The translations under genes were made by a program, and so were the position numbers. Below, piece after piece: positions 37,600 through 50,639 of a stretch of DNA of 64,000 bases. Numbering within the stretch: position 1 is the stretch's first letter; every line of letters starts with the position of its first letter. A model generated the notes under the pieces. It did not search any database, had not been told where the DNA came from, and saw only the letters and a program-made list of their open reading frames with translations. Source of the stretch: Pampus argenteus (lineage: Eukaryota; Chordata; Actinopteri; Scombriformes; Stromateidae). The stretch spans positions 9,241,501-9,305,500 of the forward strand of contig CM072876.1 in assembly GCA_036937835.1 (NCBI GenBank), in the 5' to 3' direction.

Positions 37600-38115
37600 A
37601 AGGGATACAAGCTTATCAAAACACTTCCCCTCAGTCCGGCTGAAGCGCCATGTTAAAAGATTAGAAACAGTGGCTTAATTTGAAGGGAGAGCTTTAGAAA
37701 TATCAAGAAGAGGCTATCATCCCCTGTGTTTAGTTTATAGGAAGTGGATATAGATATCCTTCATTGTCAACCTTCAGTGTGACAATTGTTTGGAAAAAAA
37801 AAAGGGAAAGGGAGAAAGAGAAAGAAATAGGACATATTCTAAAGCTTTTCTGTGTTGTAGGAATTAAACAAATGCAAAAAAAAAAGGGATAAAATCGGCT
37901 TAGACTGTTGAGACAAGTACATCTAAGAGAATGCACAAAAGGAGGGGTGTAAACGGCGGATTCTTCCCGGCTAAAAACTTATCAAGCGCAGGCTTTGTGC
38001 TCAATCCATTTAAGTGAGTCCCTAACACGCCCCTATTGTATGCCTTTAATGGTCGAAAAGTGACTTGTGCAGGGCTATCGCCTCTTCATGGGGATTACAG
38101 CTAAGTGCTTAAATT
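37600..38115. promoter_or_regulatory. Candidate conserved noncoding element(s)
   Basis: About 500 bases with short A runs but no dinucleotide repeat. Words include AAGCTTATCAAAAC, GGCTTAATTTGAAGG, AGGAATTAAACAAATGC, AAAACTTATCAAGCGC and GGATTACAGCTAAGTGCTTAAATTG (an NKX2-like AAGTG). Texture-based only. Confidence 0.28.
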
Positions 38116-38270
38116 GTAGTGAAACCCGGATTTACTGATGGCAAAGAGAAAAGGGCAGAGGAGGGAGGGCAGAAAAAGGACCCTTACCAAGGATTTGTGT
38201 CAGGATCGTACTGTTCCCCTTGTCTGTCTGTGGCAGAGTTGAGAGAGGACAACTGGTGTTCACATGCAAA

Positions 38271-38271
<1 letters not shown>

Positions 38272-38302
<31 letters not shown>
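38272..38302. repeat. (CA)n microsatellite
   Basis: About 15 uninterrupted units. Confidence 0.95.
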
Positions 38303-38304
<2 letters not shown>

Positions 38305-38956
38305 GTAACAATGCTTTTGCACAACATCCTTTTACTCTGCGTGTCTATATTTTCCTTGTGATCCCTTTCTTTCTGTCTTTCTCTCTCTCTTTCTCTATCT
38401 CTCTCTTTCTCTCTCTCTATCTCTCTTGCCCCCCTCTTTTGCACTCTCTCACTGTTTTAATTAATTTCTAGCTGTGCTGCCGTATGAGACTTGGCACTAG
38501 AAGTGTCTGCTCCTGCAATTTCAGACCTCATCTCCTGTGGCTGCCAGAAAATGACTCAACGCTCCTTGCTTTTCAAGAAGGAGAAATAAACAAGGCAAGA
38601 AAAGGAAGGCAGAGATATACTGTATACAATAACTAGATGTAATAGTTTGTAAAGGTGCTCAGTGTGTGACATTTAGTGAGTTCATCTTTTGTAACTATAA
38701 TCCAAATCACTTGTTTAGAAATTTTCCCAGCATCTTTGACTATAATTTCTCTAATGATTTAATATTGCAGTTCCATGCAGTTGGGACAAAGGCAAATATG
38801 ATTATTGTTCTTGAAAATGGCCACACTCATATAAAGAGGAGCGAGACACAACAGTTATTCAAATGGTGATAACAGTGCTCACTTTTGGACACTCTTTCTT
38901 CTAATGGTGTTGCGCTGTAAAAACCAAACGTGACAAATGTAGCTTGAATGCAGCTT

Positions 38957-39299
38957 GAAGGAGAAGTTCAATCCTACAAATCTCTGCATGAAGAAGGTGC
39001 TTGTTGAATTGATGGTTTCAAACGTGACACCTTGACAGACGGATTAAAGAAAGCATTGTGAAAATCGGTGCAGCCAAGGATGATACAGCCTGAATTTTTG
39101 TCGTTTGCATTAGTCCAAAACCCTAGAACCTACATTTCCCATAATGCAAATCAATAATGTCATAATTTTTCAAGTAGTATTGAACAAATAATGGGTCATT
39201 TTTAGACATGTAGTACAAAGGACATTAACTATTTTAAGGCTGTGTAGTACTCCCCGTCACTAGTAAATTGAGAGAGAAATCAGTGGAGTGGCCCTTTAA
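38957..39299. mobile_element. Probable non-autonomous DNA transposon (MITE)
   Basis: The left end AAGGAGAAGTTCAATCC and the reverse complement of the right end, AAAGGGCCACTCCACTG, are loosely similar terminal inverted repeats. The interior contains CTACATTTCCCATAATGCAA, a word met in many fish interspersed repeats. About 340 bases with no open frame. The family name is unknown to me. Confidence 0.5.
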
Positions 39300-41060
39300 A
39301 TAAATTAAATAACTGGATTTAAACAGGGAGTGCAGTGTGTTATATATGTTTTCAACACAGTAGGTGGATACTTGTCATCTACTTGTGGCACTGGCAAAGC
39401 TATAAAAGCACTGTGACTTTCAGGCACGAGTGATATGATACACATCCATTTCAAAAGGAAGAGCCCATGATGATACTGATGATAGACGAGTGTGCAGGTG
39501 ACAGAGACAGAGAGAGAGTCTCCTTCAGCATTGTGTGCTTGTGTGTCTGTTCCCTGAGCTAACAAGCTACACGAAGGTAAACTCGGGAGCACCTGCCTCT
39601 ATTGTCACGCGCTCACCCACCCACACTCACACACCTTTCCCTTGAGCACACAACACCCAATACTGAGTAAAGATGAAGAAAGGGCCAAGCCCTGCATGAG
39701 GCAAAGGCTGCCTATTCAAATAAAGATGTACACCCTGTAAAGTCTTTTCTCTCACTAATCCTTGATATGTTCCTCAAAGCTACTGAGGCCCATTGTGTGT
39801 CTCTACCTTTGTTGTGTTGTGTTTAAGCATGGTTATAATGATGATGATGGTGGTGATGATGACGGCCATAGCAATGGCTTAAGGAGAAGCAGCTGCTGAG
39901 GGGTTGAGAGAAGCACAGACAATCAGCATGTTTACTCAAGAAAGGTACACTGGATGTTCAAAGTGATGGCTGCTGAATGGTGACTGATGTGTATGTGTGT
40001 GTGTGTGAAAGAGCGCCTTTAGGTCAATCTAACACAGTCTACAATTAGTGCTTCAGCTTCTTGCTTGATTTGACTTCACCTCTCTGTTTCTTATCAAATA
40101 TAAAGGCTTGTATGCATATTATATGACTACAATAATGCTCTGTGACATTAAATTAAGCGAAAAAACAAGATAAGCAGGTGAAATATTTCCACCCTTTTTA
40201 ATGAAACCTACTGTTTTTCAGTAGTCATGAAATTACTATTGCATGCAGAGAAACATGACATCCATGAGTTTGTACTACTGTGGGTAGATATTTATTCACA
40301 AAATAATAAATACTAGTTTTTAGGGTTGTTTTTTTTTTTTGCTTCTTAATCGTACTGCATGACGCACTCATCAACCTAATATGTCTTCATCATTTGTGAT
40401 GGCATGACCTGCTCTTCCATCTACCATCCGTTTCCAGGATTTGCTGTCACCTCACCATGGTGACAGTGATATTTTCGCCCTACTTAAGCTCCAGATGCTG
40501 AGAGGCTCCTTCTACTGGCACTGCTGCAAGAGGGCCAAAGAGGTTAATGCACCCAGGGAGGGAGAAGCAACCGTTGGCATTATAATGTTTAAAACCTCCC
40601 CTACATCTATCCCATTCTTTCTCCCTCCCTCCCTCCACTCCTCAAAGGAAGAAAGCCCAAGCAATAAAAAGCGTTGAAAACATCTGCTGGGAGCATTTCA
40701 ATGCAGCCAAGAGTGTCTTAACTCCTCCTGAGCAACAATATGAGGCTGTTTTCTGGGCAGGGGCGACGGGGACTTAGAAATAGATAAGAGGAGATAATGG
40801 CTGGATGGAGGACCTGGGGAGCTGCAAATGCACAATCAGGAGGGTCCGCACGGAGATGGGGGTAGGGAGGGACATGGGGAAGAAGGAGGGAGGAGGAGGG
40901 TCTAGGAGGCCAAAGGAAAGTGGTTTGGTAAACAATGCCTCTGCATTAGCATGATAATCTGAAACATGCTTTTATTTGGATAAAGATGTAGGTTATACTG
41001 GGGGAGGAGTGCATGTTGTGTAAGTGTCTGTGTGATTTTGTGTGCATCTGCATGTCTGCA
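39300..41060. other. Intergenic, no gene seen
   Basis: Short (GT)n near 39,995 and a G/A-rich patch near 40,780-40,920. Unique sequence at 40,380-40,560 has CACCATGGTGACAG, a CCATGG-centred palindrome. The open frame starting at 40,441 is unrecognised and probably chance. Confidence 0.4.
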
Positions 41061-41104
<44 letters not shown>

Positions 41105-41930
41105 CTCTCAATTCAATATACTCAGGACTTTAGTCGCTACAGCCTTACTTAGTGTGGTACGGCTAGTAGCTTGACTGAATGGCTAATGTTGATATTATGA
41201 ATGTAAGACAACTTTATGACTCTATGTCACAGGCAGGTCAGCCATTGATTTTGGTCTATAGACAGCTGAAGGGAAATTCAATGTGTTGCCATCTTGTAAA
41301 TACACAGTGGCCACTCTTTAGTAAATGTCACATAGTCTTTTTTTTGATAATCATAAGTTTATAACCTACTGTTTAACATATCAAACTATGTGTACTATAC
41401 AACATGATGAAAATGCATTTGAAAGTGGGTTTACAATACAATAAAATCCCCCAGTCAATGGTCCACAGGCAGCAGTTTGAGAAATGTAGATAATATAATA
41501 ACAATAATGGAATATGTTACTATGTTTCAGTTAATTCAACTAAATTGTATTTTAAAAATAACAAATAAATGCAGAGAAAAATAGTCAGTGGATGTTGTAC
41601 ACCAAGAGAAAGTAATGAAGTGAACACACTTACATACACACACACACACACACACACGCACCGCTGCTGCATGTCCTCATCACATGCTCTTGTCATGTAC
41701 TCCAAAAGTGAGAAGTAGCAACAGCTGGGTTTACCACCGCGTCTGGACGGACAAGATGGACCTGGAAGTGTGTGTCTGTGTGTGTGTGTGTGTGTGTGTG
41801 TTTTTCATAATAATGAAACCTTTCCATCTACTTGCATGGCTACATGGTGCTCATGTACACGTGTGTACATACAGACCCAATCTAGTTTGATGTATTACTA
41901 TGGTATATGAATGTATGAATAGCATTACAA

Positions 41931-41961
<31 letters not shown>

Positions 41962-42073
41962 CAGTCCAGGCGCCACTAGCCCTGATAAAAGCCCTTTGAC
42001 ACTCAGCTGTTTAACAGCTCAAACTGTCTTGCTCAGTGGATTAATCTTACACACACACACACACACACACACA
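41061..42073. repeat. Cluster of five (CA/GT)n microsatellites
   Basis: Tracts at 41061-41102, 41636-41656, 41768-41801, 41933-41961 and 42049-42073, in both orientations, within about 1 kb of otherwise unique sequence. Confidence 0.93.
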
Positions 42074-42316
42074 TAATACACACATGCAAAGCTGCAATGA
42101 CCTCCACGACACCTCTGATACACCCCTCCCAAATTTAACAAGGAATAACTTGTGAGTATGTGTGTGCATACAAATTGAAGTATTTACACACATATCCAGT
42201 GGCCTGCTGAGGGCGTCCTACTCCATTCGGCCCTCTCCTCTGCATTTTAAGACTGTGGTGACAGGTGCTGGACCAAGAGACAATAGAGCTCCTCCATAGC
42301 TCCCAGCCAGCACACC

Positions 42317-42342
42317 AGAGAGAGAGAGAGAGAGAGAGAGAG
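42317..42342. repeat. (AG)n microsatellite
   Basis: Thirteen uninterrupted AG units. Confidence 0.95.
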
Positions 42343-44330
42343 CGAAAAAAAAGAAAGAAGAGGCATTTTTTATTGTGTGTGTGAGAATTTAAAAGTATGT
42401 TCTTGTTGTATGTTTTGCCCAAATTCAAATGTATAAGAGGTTTTGAAAAAAAGCAAGAAAGGAGCTTGAGAAACAGTAGAAGCGAGACATGGAGACAGAG
42501 TAAGTGAACTTGAGGAAAGGAGAGGTAAATAAAAAAAAGGAGCTTGAAAGATGTGGAGCTACACCCTGCTCATAGCTCTTTCAGCTCAAAATGCAACTAA
42601 AAAGAGTGTTGAAATGAAGTGCAATGTGACTCCTCACAAGCACAAAGATGAGATGAGCACTTTTGTTTTTTGCAGCGGCCACACAATACAGACCCCGGGC
42701 TGCCAAATTGGATTCTATGGCCCCAATTCAACATGTTTGGTGGTTTCTTAAGGTATATTTTTAGTAAGAGTGTAATATACAGTATGTTTCCTGGGTGAGA
42801 GCATGTACAAATAAAGATCACCTCTGGCCAGCACACACAACAATATAAATGCCGCCCTCAAAATTCTTAGAAAGCATTGCCCATGCACTGTGTGCACTCA
42901 TTGTGTGTTTGTGTGCCAGCTTTTGATTCCCACAGGGGTTAGCAAGCTGTTTAACATATTGCAAGGTTTATACATGTGTTTGAAAAAAAAAATAATGCTT
43001 TTCACCATATTTAGTATTTTAATATATGATTTATAATGACTTTTGGTTGCTGACACTACTTGCCTCCTCTTATTATTTATTCCCCACCAGCTGTTGAGTT
43101 TTATTTCTGTCCAAAGTCAAATGACAAAGTTAGCTATAAAAACACAAATCAAAAGACATGATATGATATGTTGGTTAATTTACTGGAACGTTTAATAATT
43201 TTATTCATTAAGAAATGCAAACATAAATGCTTGTTGTTTTTTGCTGGTTTTAGTCTTAGGAACATATAATAAAGGTGCTGTAGAGACGGAAGCAGTCTTA
43301 AGGGGCAGTGTGATTCAAAACAAAGTGATTGTTGGATTGTCAGATAGTGTCTGAAACGTCCTCCCGTCAAACCTCCCGTAACTTTCTAAAACTGACAATC
43401 AACAACGCCCACTCCACTTCACCATGTGGTCTGGTCTTTTGTGTGTGTAACAGTGAGTTCAACACTATGACTTCATTTAAGGAGAGACTGTCCTGAAGTG
43501 TTCACTGTCATCTCCTTTTCAGATACTTCATTTCAAGCATACTGTGGCCTTTATGGGACAGATTATCAGGTATCAGGTAAATGTGAACGGGAAGGAACTC
43601 AAAGAAAACATGTATCAAAGGTAGTTTTTACCTTTTTTTCATTTATACAGAAACACATTGGTACTTTTTTGGAAGTCACAAAACAAACAAATTTAACCAG
43701 GTGTGCTGTCTAACTTATGATTATTTGTTTGTTTGTTTTCTACAGGAAGACATATGTCTTCTTTATTAATGTGTCACTGGAAAATGTACGTTAATATTTT
43801 ACTATAAGTTAATTGGTATTAATACATTAATGTGCCAACTGAACTCTATTTCCCCTATAATTGGTACACAATGACTTTGTTCTTTTACATACATATATTG
43901 GGGGACATTATATTCATTTTTTGTTATAGATGGAGATGGTGGAGAGATGACAGGAAATGAAGGGGGGAGAGAAATGAAGGCAACATGCAACAAATGTCCA
44001 TTGCTGGCTTTGCACTGCAGACATTATGATCATGTGTCAAGCATTTTAACCAGTAGGTTACCAGGGTGAGCCAATTGCTTTGTTCTTTACAGAAACTTGG
44101 AAATTATTAAAAGGTTATTCTGAAATTAAGGACAATAAAAATATGTAAAATGTGCCTTTAATCACCTGCACTCCAGCTTCAGCAGCAATGTTGTGTGCAA
44201 TTATTATATGAGGCTGTAAGTGACTTCTAACAACTTACTCATAATCCAGTTGTAGTAGGTCTTATATGTGTTTGGTGGCATACATTGTTTATTGTATGTA
44301 TGTGTGTCATCTTGTGTCAGCGGAGCAATT

Positions 44331-44332
<2 letters not shown>
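42343..44332. other. Intergenic, AT-rich, no gene seen
   Basis: Mostly unique AT-rich sequence. No splice-bounded open frame is recognisable. Confidence 0.45.

Positions 44333-44362
<30 letters not shown>
44333..44362. repeat. (GT)n microsatellite
   Basis: Fifteen uninterrupted units followed by GGTTGGGG. Confidence 0.95.
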
Positions 44363-44364
<2 letters not shown>

Positions 44365-46014
44365 TTGGGGAGGGTACCAAAGTGTGTGTACTTGGCATGT
44401 CACTGAGGCCAGGTGCAGGGCTGGGCTGTAATCACGAGTATGGGTTCAGCTCAGGATAAACAGGGTCTCTTTCTCATCCCTCCAGGGGCTACCATTTCCT
44501 GGTACTCTTTGTAATGGGAGGAACACGACATCACAACAGCAGAGAAGATCAAACAGTGGTCGTTTGCTGAGTCAGGGTTAAGAAAAACCACCAGTCGACT
44601 CAAAAACATGCGTGACTGCCCGAGGTAAATCAATGGCACTGGGAGACGGCAAAATCAACTTATAAGACGGTAGCGAATCACGCACACAGCAGGTGTCACG
44701 AGTGTCTCCTGCAGTCATGCTCTCTTTGGTACAACTTTTTTATATCTTGGCCATGAAAGATGTAAGCGTCTGCAATATTTCCTTTTCACTTTTTATTTCC
44801 ACAATACAGCAATTCTTTTTTTGTGTGTGTGTGTGTTTTTTTAACAACTATAGGACGGAAAAACATTTGGATATTATCTGTTTCAGTGTGCCTGACCTTC
44901 CAATTATTCTTCTAACCCCAGAACACAAAAGTCATTTTTTTCTCTTCAGAATTCCCCGTCCAGCCTGTGATAACCTGCTGTCTATCCCCACCCCCCTCCC
45001 TCTGCCTTATGAGGCAGGAAGCAGGGCAACTCAGACGTACTGTACAGTCCCTCGCGTCTGGGCCGGAACCAGGATGTGTTGCTAGGCGCAGGGATGATTG
45101 TGTCAGCACTTGCTGGCCGCTTCGTTTCCTTACAGGTGATCTCCTGAATGGACAATGACAGATATACGTTTCCTGCTATTTTTCACTTCTGCAGGAGGGG
45201 ATCAGAAAAACACGGGACTCGGTGACCACGGGGCCACCTCCGCAAAGCAAGCAGGCTCCCAAAGTTAGCAGAGCTTCAGACCCAGTGAGACAAAGACACA
45301 TTCAGCAGGTCAGCCATGAGACCTTGCGGTGACCCGATGACCTCAGACTGAAGGTGTGTGTTGGGTTCAGTCAGTCGTTGTTACAAATCCGGGAGGTGGC
45401 GGGAGGGGTGGTGGGGTGGATGATGAGGAAATATTGAGGAAGCCACTCTTGATTTCTGACGCGTTTGATGAACTCTGATGGATAGAAGGTCGAGGAGGAT
45501 GAGAGGGTGATGGTGTGGCGGCATGGGGGAGAGGAGGGGGGGTTAGCGGGCGATGGCGTGTGGCAGGATAGCTGAGGTCGTTCTTTTGATTTATGAATTT
45601 TCAACTTTTTCTAACTGTGGAGACTGTAGAGCGTATGCACGGCAGGGGAGGGGAAGGGAAGGGGGAGAGGGGATGGGAAGTGAAGGAGGGATGCAGTGGG
45701 ACGTTGAAGTGGAGAGATGGTCACGCTCTTTTGATTTATGACTAGGGTGATTAATGCCTAAGGATATTACCCCTTGGAAAATTGCTGGCCCCTAGACTCA
45801 AGTTGTGTTTTGCTACATGTCTGACAGGCAGGAGTGATTTGGCCTCCTTTTGTTTTGTAACGCCAACATGAAAAGGGGTCATCTCTTGTTCACTGAGTCG
45901 GAAAATATCTTTTATGAACAATTCTTATTATTATTATTATATAGTATAAACCATAAAGAGTCGCCACAAAAATACATTTCATTAACTCTTTACTATTTTA
46001 CTATCGCCAGTTGT
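44363..46014. other. Intergenic, no gene seen
   Basis: Contains G/A-rich patches near 45,395-45,545 and 45,640-45,720. Two copies of TCTTTTGATTTATGA (about 45,580 and 45,727) stand roughly 147 bases apart in similar context, perhaps an old duplication. Confidence 0.4.
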
Positions 46015-46035
46015 AAAAAAAAAAAAAAAAAAAAA
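46015..46035. repeat. (A)21 homopolymer
   Basis: Pure A run. No retroposon body is recognisable upstream, so it is not claimed as a retrocopy tail. Confidence 0.93.
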
Positions 46036-47425
46036 TAGTCATCTTGTTTTCATGAGACCAGTTACTGAGGCAAACTCGAAAAATGTCACACAATAAAATC
46101 ATATCTGTTACTGAAAGGCTGTTCTTAAAGATTAACACAAGTCATTGAAATTACATTAAATGCACACAGCTAAACATAAACTGTTTTCTATATATAAACA
46201 GTTTCCTCTCATTCACAATGCAGCTGTCTGGGCTAGACAGCCAGTCGACAGCCTGTAAATACAAACAATGCAACTGATCTTGATGATTTCTTGTCTTATT
46301 CTGATATCTATGCTGGCACAGCTTAAGTAAAGGTGGGTTTTTCCCCACTTTATTTGACTACTTCAGATTTATTCTGGTCCCTCTTTGACACTTACATCAG
46401 GTCAAGTGTATATTTTTTTTTAGACGGAAACTTTTCATAAATGAGCTTGTTTTTGTGTATCCGCCCCCTGCAGAGCAACACGCAAATACATACAGACACA
46501 CGAGAAGTTGACAGGAAACACTAAGGTCAGCCATGGTCTGGGACCTCTGCACAGTCCTCTTGTTTTCAGAAGACATAAATCACATGAAATCCACCGGTTC
46601 CTCTCGTCTTCAAAGGCCTTTGTTTTACAGCCTCGACACAGAGGTTATCAGCAGGGCAGCGGCAATAGTGTGTATAATAGACCTACTTACACTGCCTGAT
46701 AAGATGCATTGAGAGTCAGTGACTCTCACTTTAGGCTGTCAGTAAAATGAGGGAATCGGAGTGTTTTTCCAGGCTTTGAATTATATCACATCAATGTGAC
46801 AGCATCGCCATTCTTCAACACAAACTTGCCAATATAAACTGTGGAAGTATTGTTTGGGTTCCTGTCTGTGGGTTTCTACCACTGACCCTGTCTGGGTGAT
46901 TAAACGGCTCCGTGCTGCAGGTTTTAAGCGCCATCATCCGCGGCTGGATCAGAAGGTTATAGACACAGCAGCGTACAGTAGATATTGATGTAGTCAATAA
47001 AAGTGTCTTGTAGTTATGTCGGCCGACTAGACGCTCCAAGGTTAAGCGGTGTTAAGCATACCTTCTCCTCCTCGTTAGACACTGTTTGTCTCAGTGTCAA
47101 TCACGCCATATGTCAGCCTCTTTTATGTTTGCTTGTTCACTCGCAATGACAACTTTTCTTGCTCCCACTGCCATGCCCCCACCTCCCCAATATAATCGTA
47201 GGTCACCCTCATGGTTCTGATAGTGTTGAATCAAGGAGCACTGGTGTAGGGGAGGGGCTGGGTTGGGTTGGGGGCATCGGCTATTGCTAATCACTAACAC
47301 TATGGCTAAGGGTAGTACACTGTGGAAGTAGTAGCCTAGCAGCCGTGTGATCTCCAGCTAACCTTGCCCACGGGCCTCTTTTGTCTGCACGCTCCATCCT
47401 CTCTCTCTGTTATTGAGCGGGTTGA

Positions 47426-47440
47426 GGGTGGGGGGGCGGG
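47426..47440 (+). other. Compact G-quadruplex-forming motif
   Basis: GGGTGGGGGGGCGGG provides four GGG runs with one-base loops, the tightest class of G-quadruplex consensus. It lies in a mildly GC-rich patch with no known gene nearby. Confidence 0.6.
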
Positions 47441-49539
47441 TTAAATCGATGGTGAATCACTGGCGCTGTTCTCAGGACAGTGGCCAAAGCCCAGTCTGTC
47501 GGCCCCCTTTGCCTCCTTTCCACTGAACTCCCCTTTTCTCCTGCCTCCCTCAACCAGTCCTCCACCCCTCAGTCACCACCACCCCCAACCCCTCCTGTCT
47601 GATTGACACTTGAAAGGTGGCCGAGGACGGGGCCGGAGGCGATGTTCCACGCTCTGGAACCCTCCGTGCAGGGGAACAGCTGGTGACATCTGCAGAGAGA
47701 CCCACAAAAGGCAGTTGAAAGCGTGCAATCGTGCCCCCTCCTTCTCTTCTTTCCCTTTTCTCCCTCATTCTCTCCTTCTCTGTCTTTCTAACCCTGCTCT
47801 CCCTCCTCATTCTTTCTCTTTCATTTTCTGTGCTCCTCTCCCCCGCTCTCTGTCTGCCTCAGATGTCCCCTCTATCTCCTAAGAGCCGGCCCTTTTGTCT
47901 AAAGCAGTGATACAGGCACCCAAGCGCCTTTGAAATTCATGCTTTAAACTTGAAGAGCTTACGCTAGAGCATGTGTGTCTGAGTGGAAAAAAAGAGGGGT
48001 AACAGAGAGGAAAAAAGGAAAAAGGGGGGGCGCAAAGTGAACGTTGTATGTTGTACAACGGCAAACAGAAACACTTTTCTCTCTTTAAAATAAACTCCCC
48101 CCAGTCATTTCATTTATTTGTCTGCTTCTTAACTGAGAATCACCCAGTGTCTCTGTGTTTGATCTTCTTACATGGAAAACTATCGGCTGTATTGATATCC
48201 ACGTGCACATGCCCAGTTAAAAGCTGCCTTTTAAGAGGCCCCATTGTCCCTGTTCAATGGCATTACCCCGGCTCAGCTCACAGTGAGTGCTTGGGAAGCG
48301 GAAGGGGGTATCGACTCCCGTTAAAAGAATCCAAACGCGTTCACTGACGAGACACACATCGCCCACAGGAATGTCAAACTTCCGACCCGTTGTCTCTCTC
48401 TCTCCCCCTCTCACCCCCTCACCATCTTTCTCTCTCATCACTCCCTTTCTCTGTCCTAGAGTCAAAGGCTTACACTGTGCTGTCTGTCCTCAAGAGACTG
48501 TTTTTGAGATTTTTCTTTTTAAATGAAAGTAATTATTTCGTAACTTTTTGTATAAACCTTTTAGTTCAACTATATTTCTGCATAGTAGTTGTGATATGCA
48601 TGGAAACTTTTTGGTGTATTTGTACATTTTGATGTCATCAACAAAACAAATTCTCCTTAAAACTCATCCGTTGTTCTTTTCCACCTGGCCACACCTGTCA
48701 TTTATGGCCTCCTCCGCCTCCCTCCATCTCTGTTACCTCCTCTCCTCCTCTAAGAATGTTAAGGCGAGGTCAAAAGGTCGGCGTGCTCCAGGTGCCCTCC
48801 TGGCATCAATATTTCAGAGCTGTGTGAATCCCTCCTTTCAGGTAGCCGGCCTTGCTGACTGAAGGTATCTTCAGGACCCAGGGGCTGGCTGACGGATGAG
48901 CACAAAGCACCCATCAAGCTCTGAGCAGTGCTGCAGCTCGCACTGTTTGTGTTATGTGTGTGTTTGTGTGCATGTGGTGTGTGCGTGTGTGTGTGTGTGT
49001 AAGCGGAAGGCTCAGGCAGCTCCCCTGCGGTCTCCTTTGTTGGGCTAACCTGCTGCTTGAATGGAGTGGGAGCCGTGAGTGACAGAGGAAAGTGTAGCTG
49101 GCGGTAAAGTGAGATATTGACCTCTCAATCGCCATGGAGGGTGGGGGGGGGGGATAAAGCGGCTACTTGTGTGTGAATGTACAGCATGTGTGTTTGAAAG
49201 GTGTGCAGAGCCTATAGGAAAGATTGTCGGTCAAGGAAGGAAACCAGAATGTGGAAGTTTGCTTGAATAGGTGTTTGTACATAAAATCTTGTCTCTGAGG
49301 TTTTGAAAGTAAACTGTTCCTGTCAGGTGAAGTGACGGTGCACCCAACCAAGGGCTCAGTGCAGCTAGCTGCTCAGTAACATGAAACAAGATTCCCCCCA
49401 ATGATAATATTCAGTTTCAGCTCTGCCAGCGTGTCCTGTCTGCCCCTATCCAGAGCCCCTCCAAGACAAAGGGGGAAGGAGCCTGGCGGGGGAACAGTAG
49501 CTTCTTGTTATTATGACATGTGGTAACATGAACTCCTTG
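47441..49539. other. Intergenic, partly polypyrimidine
   Basis: Around 47,735-47,880 and 48,390-48,460 the + strand is C/T-rich, giving overlapping S/L/P frames that I discount. A short (GT)n lies near 48,980-49,000 and a 12-base G run at about 49,142-49,153. Confidence 0.45.
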
Positions 49540-49780
49540 GAAGACTTCTCCTGTCATCCCGGCCTGAGGTCCTCTTTATTCCACAGGCAGGGGATGTGGA
49601 GGTCACGACCTCCAGGACAGATTATGTTGGAACATGCCGTGCTGTGTTGAAACTGACTTGAATAAGTTTATTGGCTAAGCCAGTGACGGCTCTTTGTGCC
49701 AACTCCCTTGGGAGGCTGAATACAGATCAGTCCATGGATTGACTATTCATATCAGATTGTACTCAGCCGGAGTTTCATCT
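49540..49780. promoter_or_regulatory. Candidate conserved noncoding element with nuclear-receptor-like palindrome
   Basis: Repeat-free block. TGGAGGTC and GACCTCCA at 49597-49614 are exact reverse complements around AC, giving AGGTCA followed by an inverted GACCT half-site. Nearby are TTGAATAAGTTTATTGGC and GATTGACTATTCATATCAG. The palindrome is seen directly; receptor binding is inferred. Confidence 0.3.
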
Positions 49781-50639
49781 CATTATGCTACTCATTGTCT
49801 TTACTTTAACTTGAGGAATTCTTGAGCTGAAATCAAATGATGACAAAAATCCCATTTCCTGCAATTTGGCACACTTTTTCTGTTTTTAAGTGGGATTTAA
49901 AGGAGCATTGATTCACCAGGGTTTTATCAGTACTGAGTGAAACACTATCCTGGGTAAAATCAGTAAGTCAGTAAGTTGTAATTCATATTCATGCATATCA
50001 AAGCCATTTGCATTGTTTCCTGTACTGTAGCAGCTATGGTGAAGTTAACAGTTGATTGCTGGCACCTGATGGAAACTCAATAAAAAACCCCTCAAACACT
50101 CACACCCTCCCATTCTGCAGCAGGGTTTTCATCCACACAGCTGTCTTTTTGTCTTTCATCCATATTTGTGTTTAATATAAAAAAAAAGTAAATCTAAAGT
50201 CAAATATGGTGAGAGCTAAAAAAAAATTGTTAAAATATGCAGTGAATATAAATAATATGAATGCTTACTTCTGAAGCCCTTGAAAACCTGTCATGAAACA
50301 TGTGATAACACCTCTCCTACAGGTCAGTCTGTTGGACAAAAAGTGTCAGTGACACTTGGCCTCTGACAGAACCCTGCTATTTTTAAAGTCTTTGTTTGTT
50401 GCACTATTAATATTCCCACTCTGTAGTCCGTGGCAGGGTTCAAAGGCGCACGCCACGGTGTAGGAGATGACAAGTCTGCTGTGGCACTGAGCGAGCCAAA
50501 AAAGTGACAGCAACGTGGCTGCTCTCTCTTGTTAACGAAATAAATAAATGTGCTCTGAAAAGCCAATAAGTGGCGGGCGTGAAGCGGAGCCAAGGATCGC
50601 TGCGTCAAAAACAACCGCTTCAGCCATTAATCTATCTAA

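Noticed and set aside
46015..46035. Poly(A) run as the tail of a processed pseudogene
   Set aside because: No coding similarity upstream and no target duplication seen.
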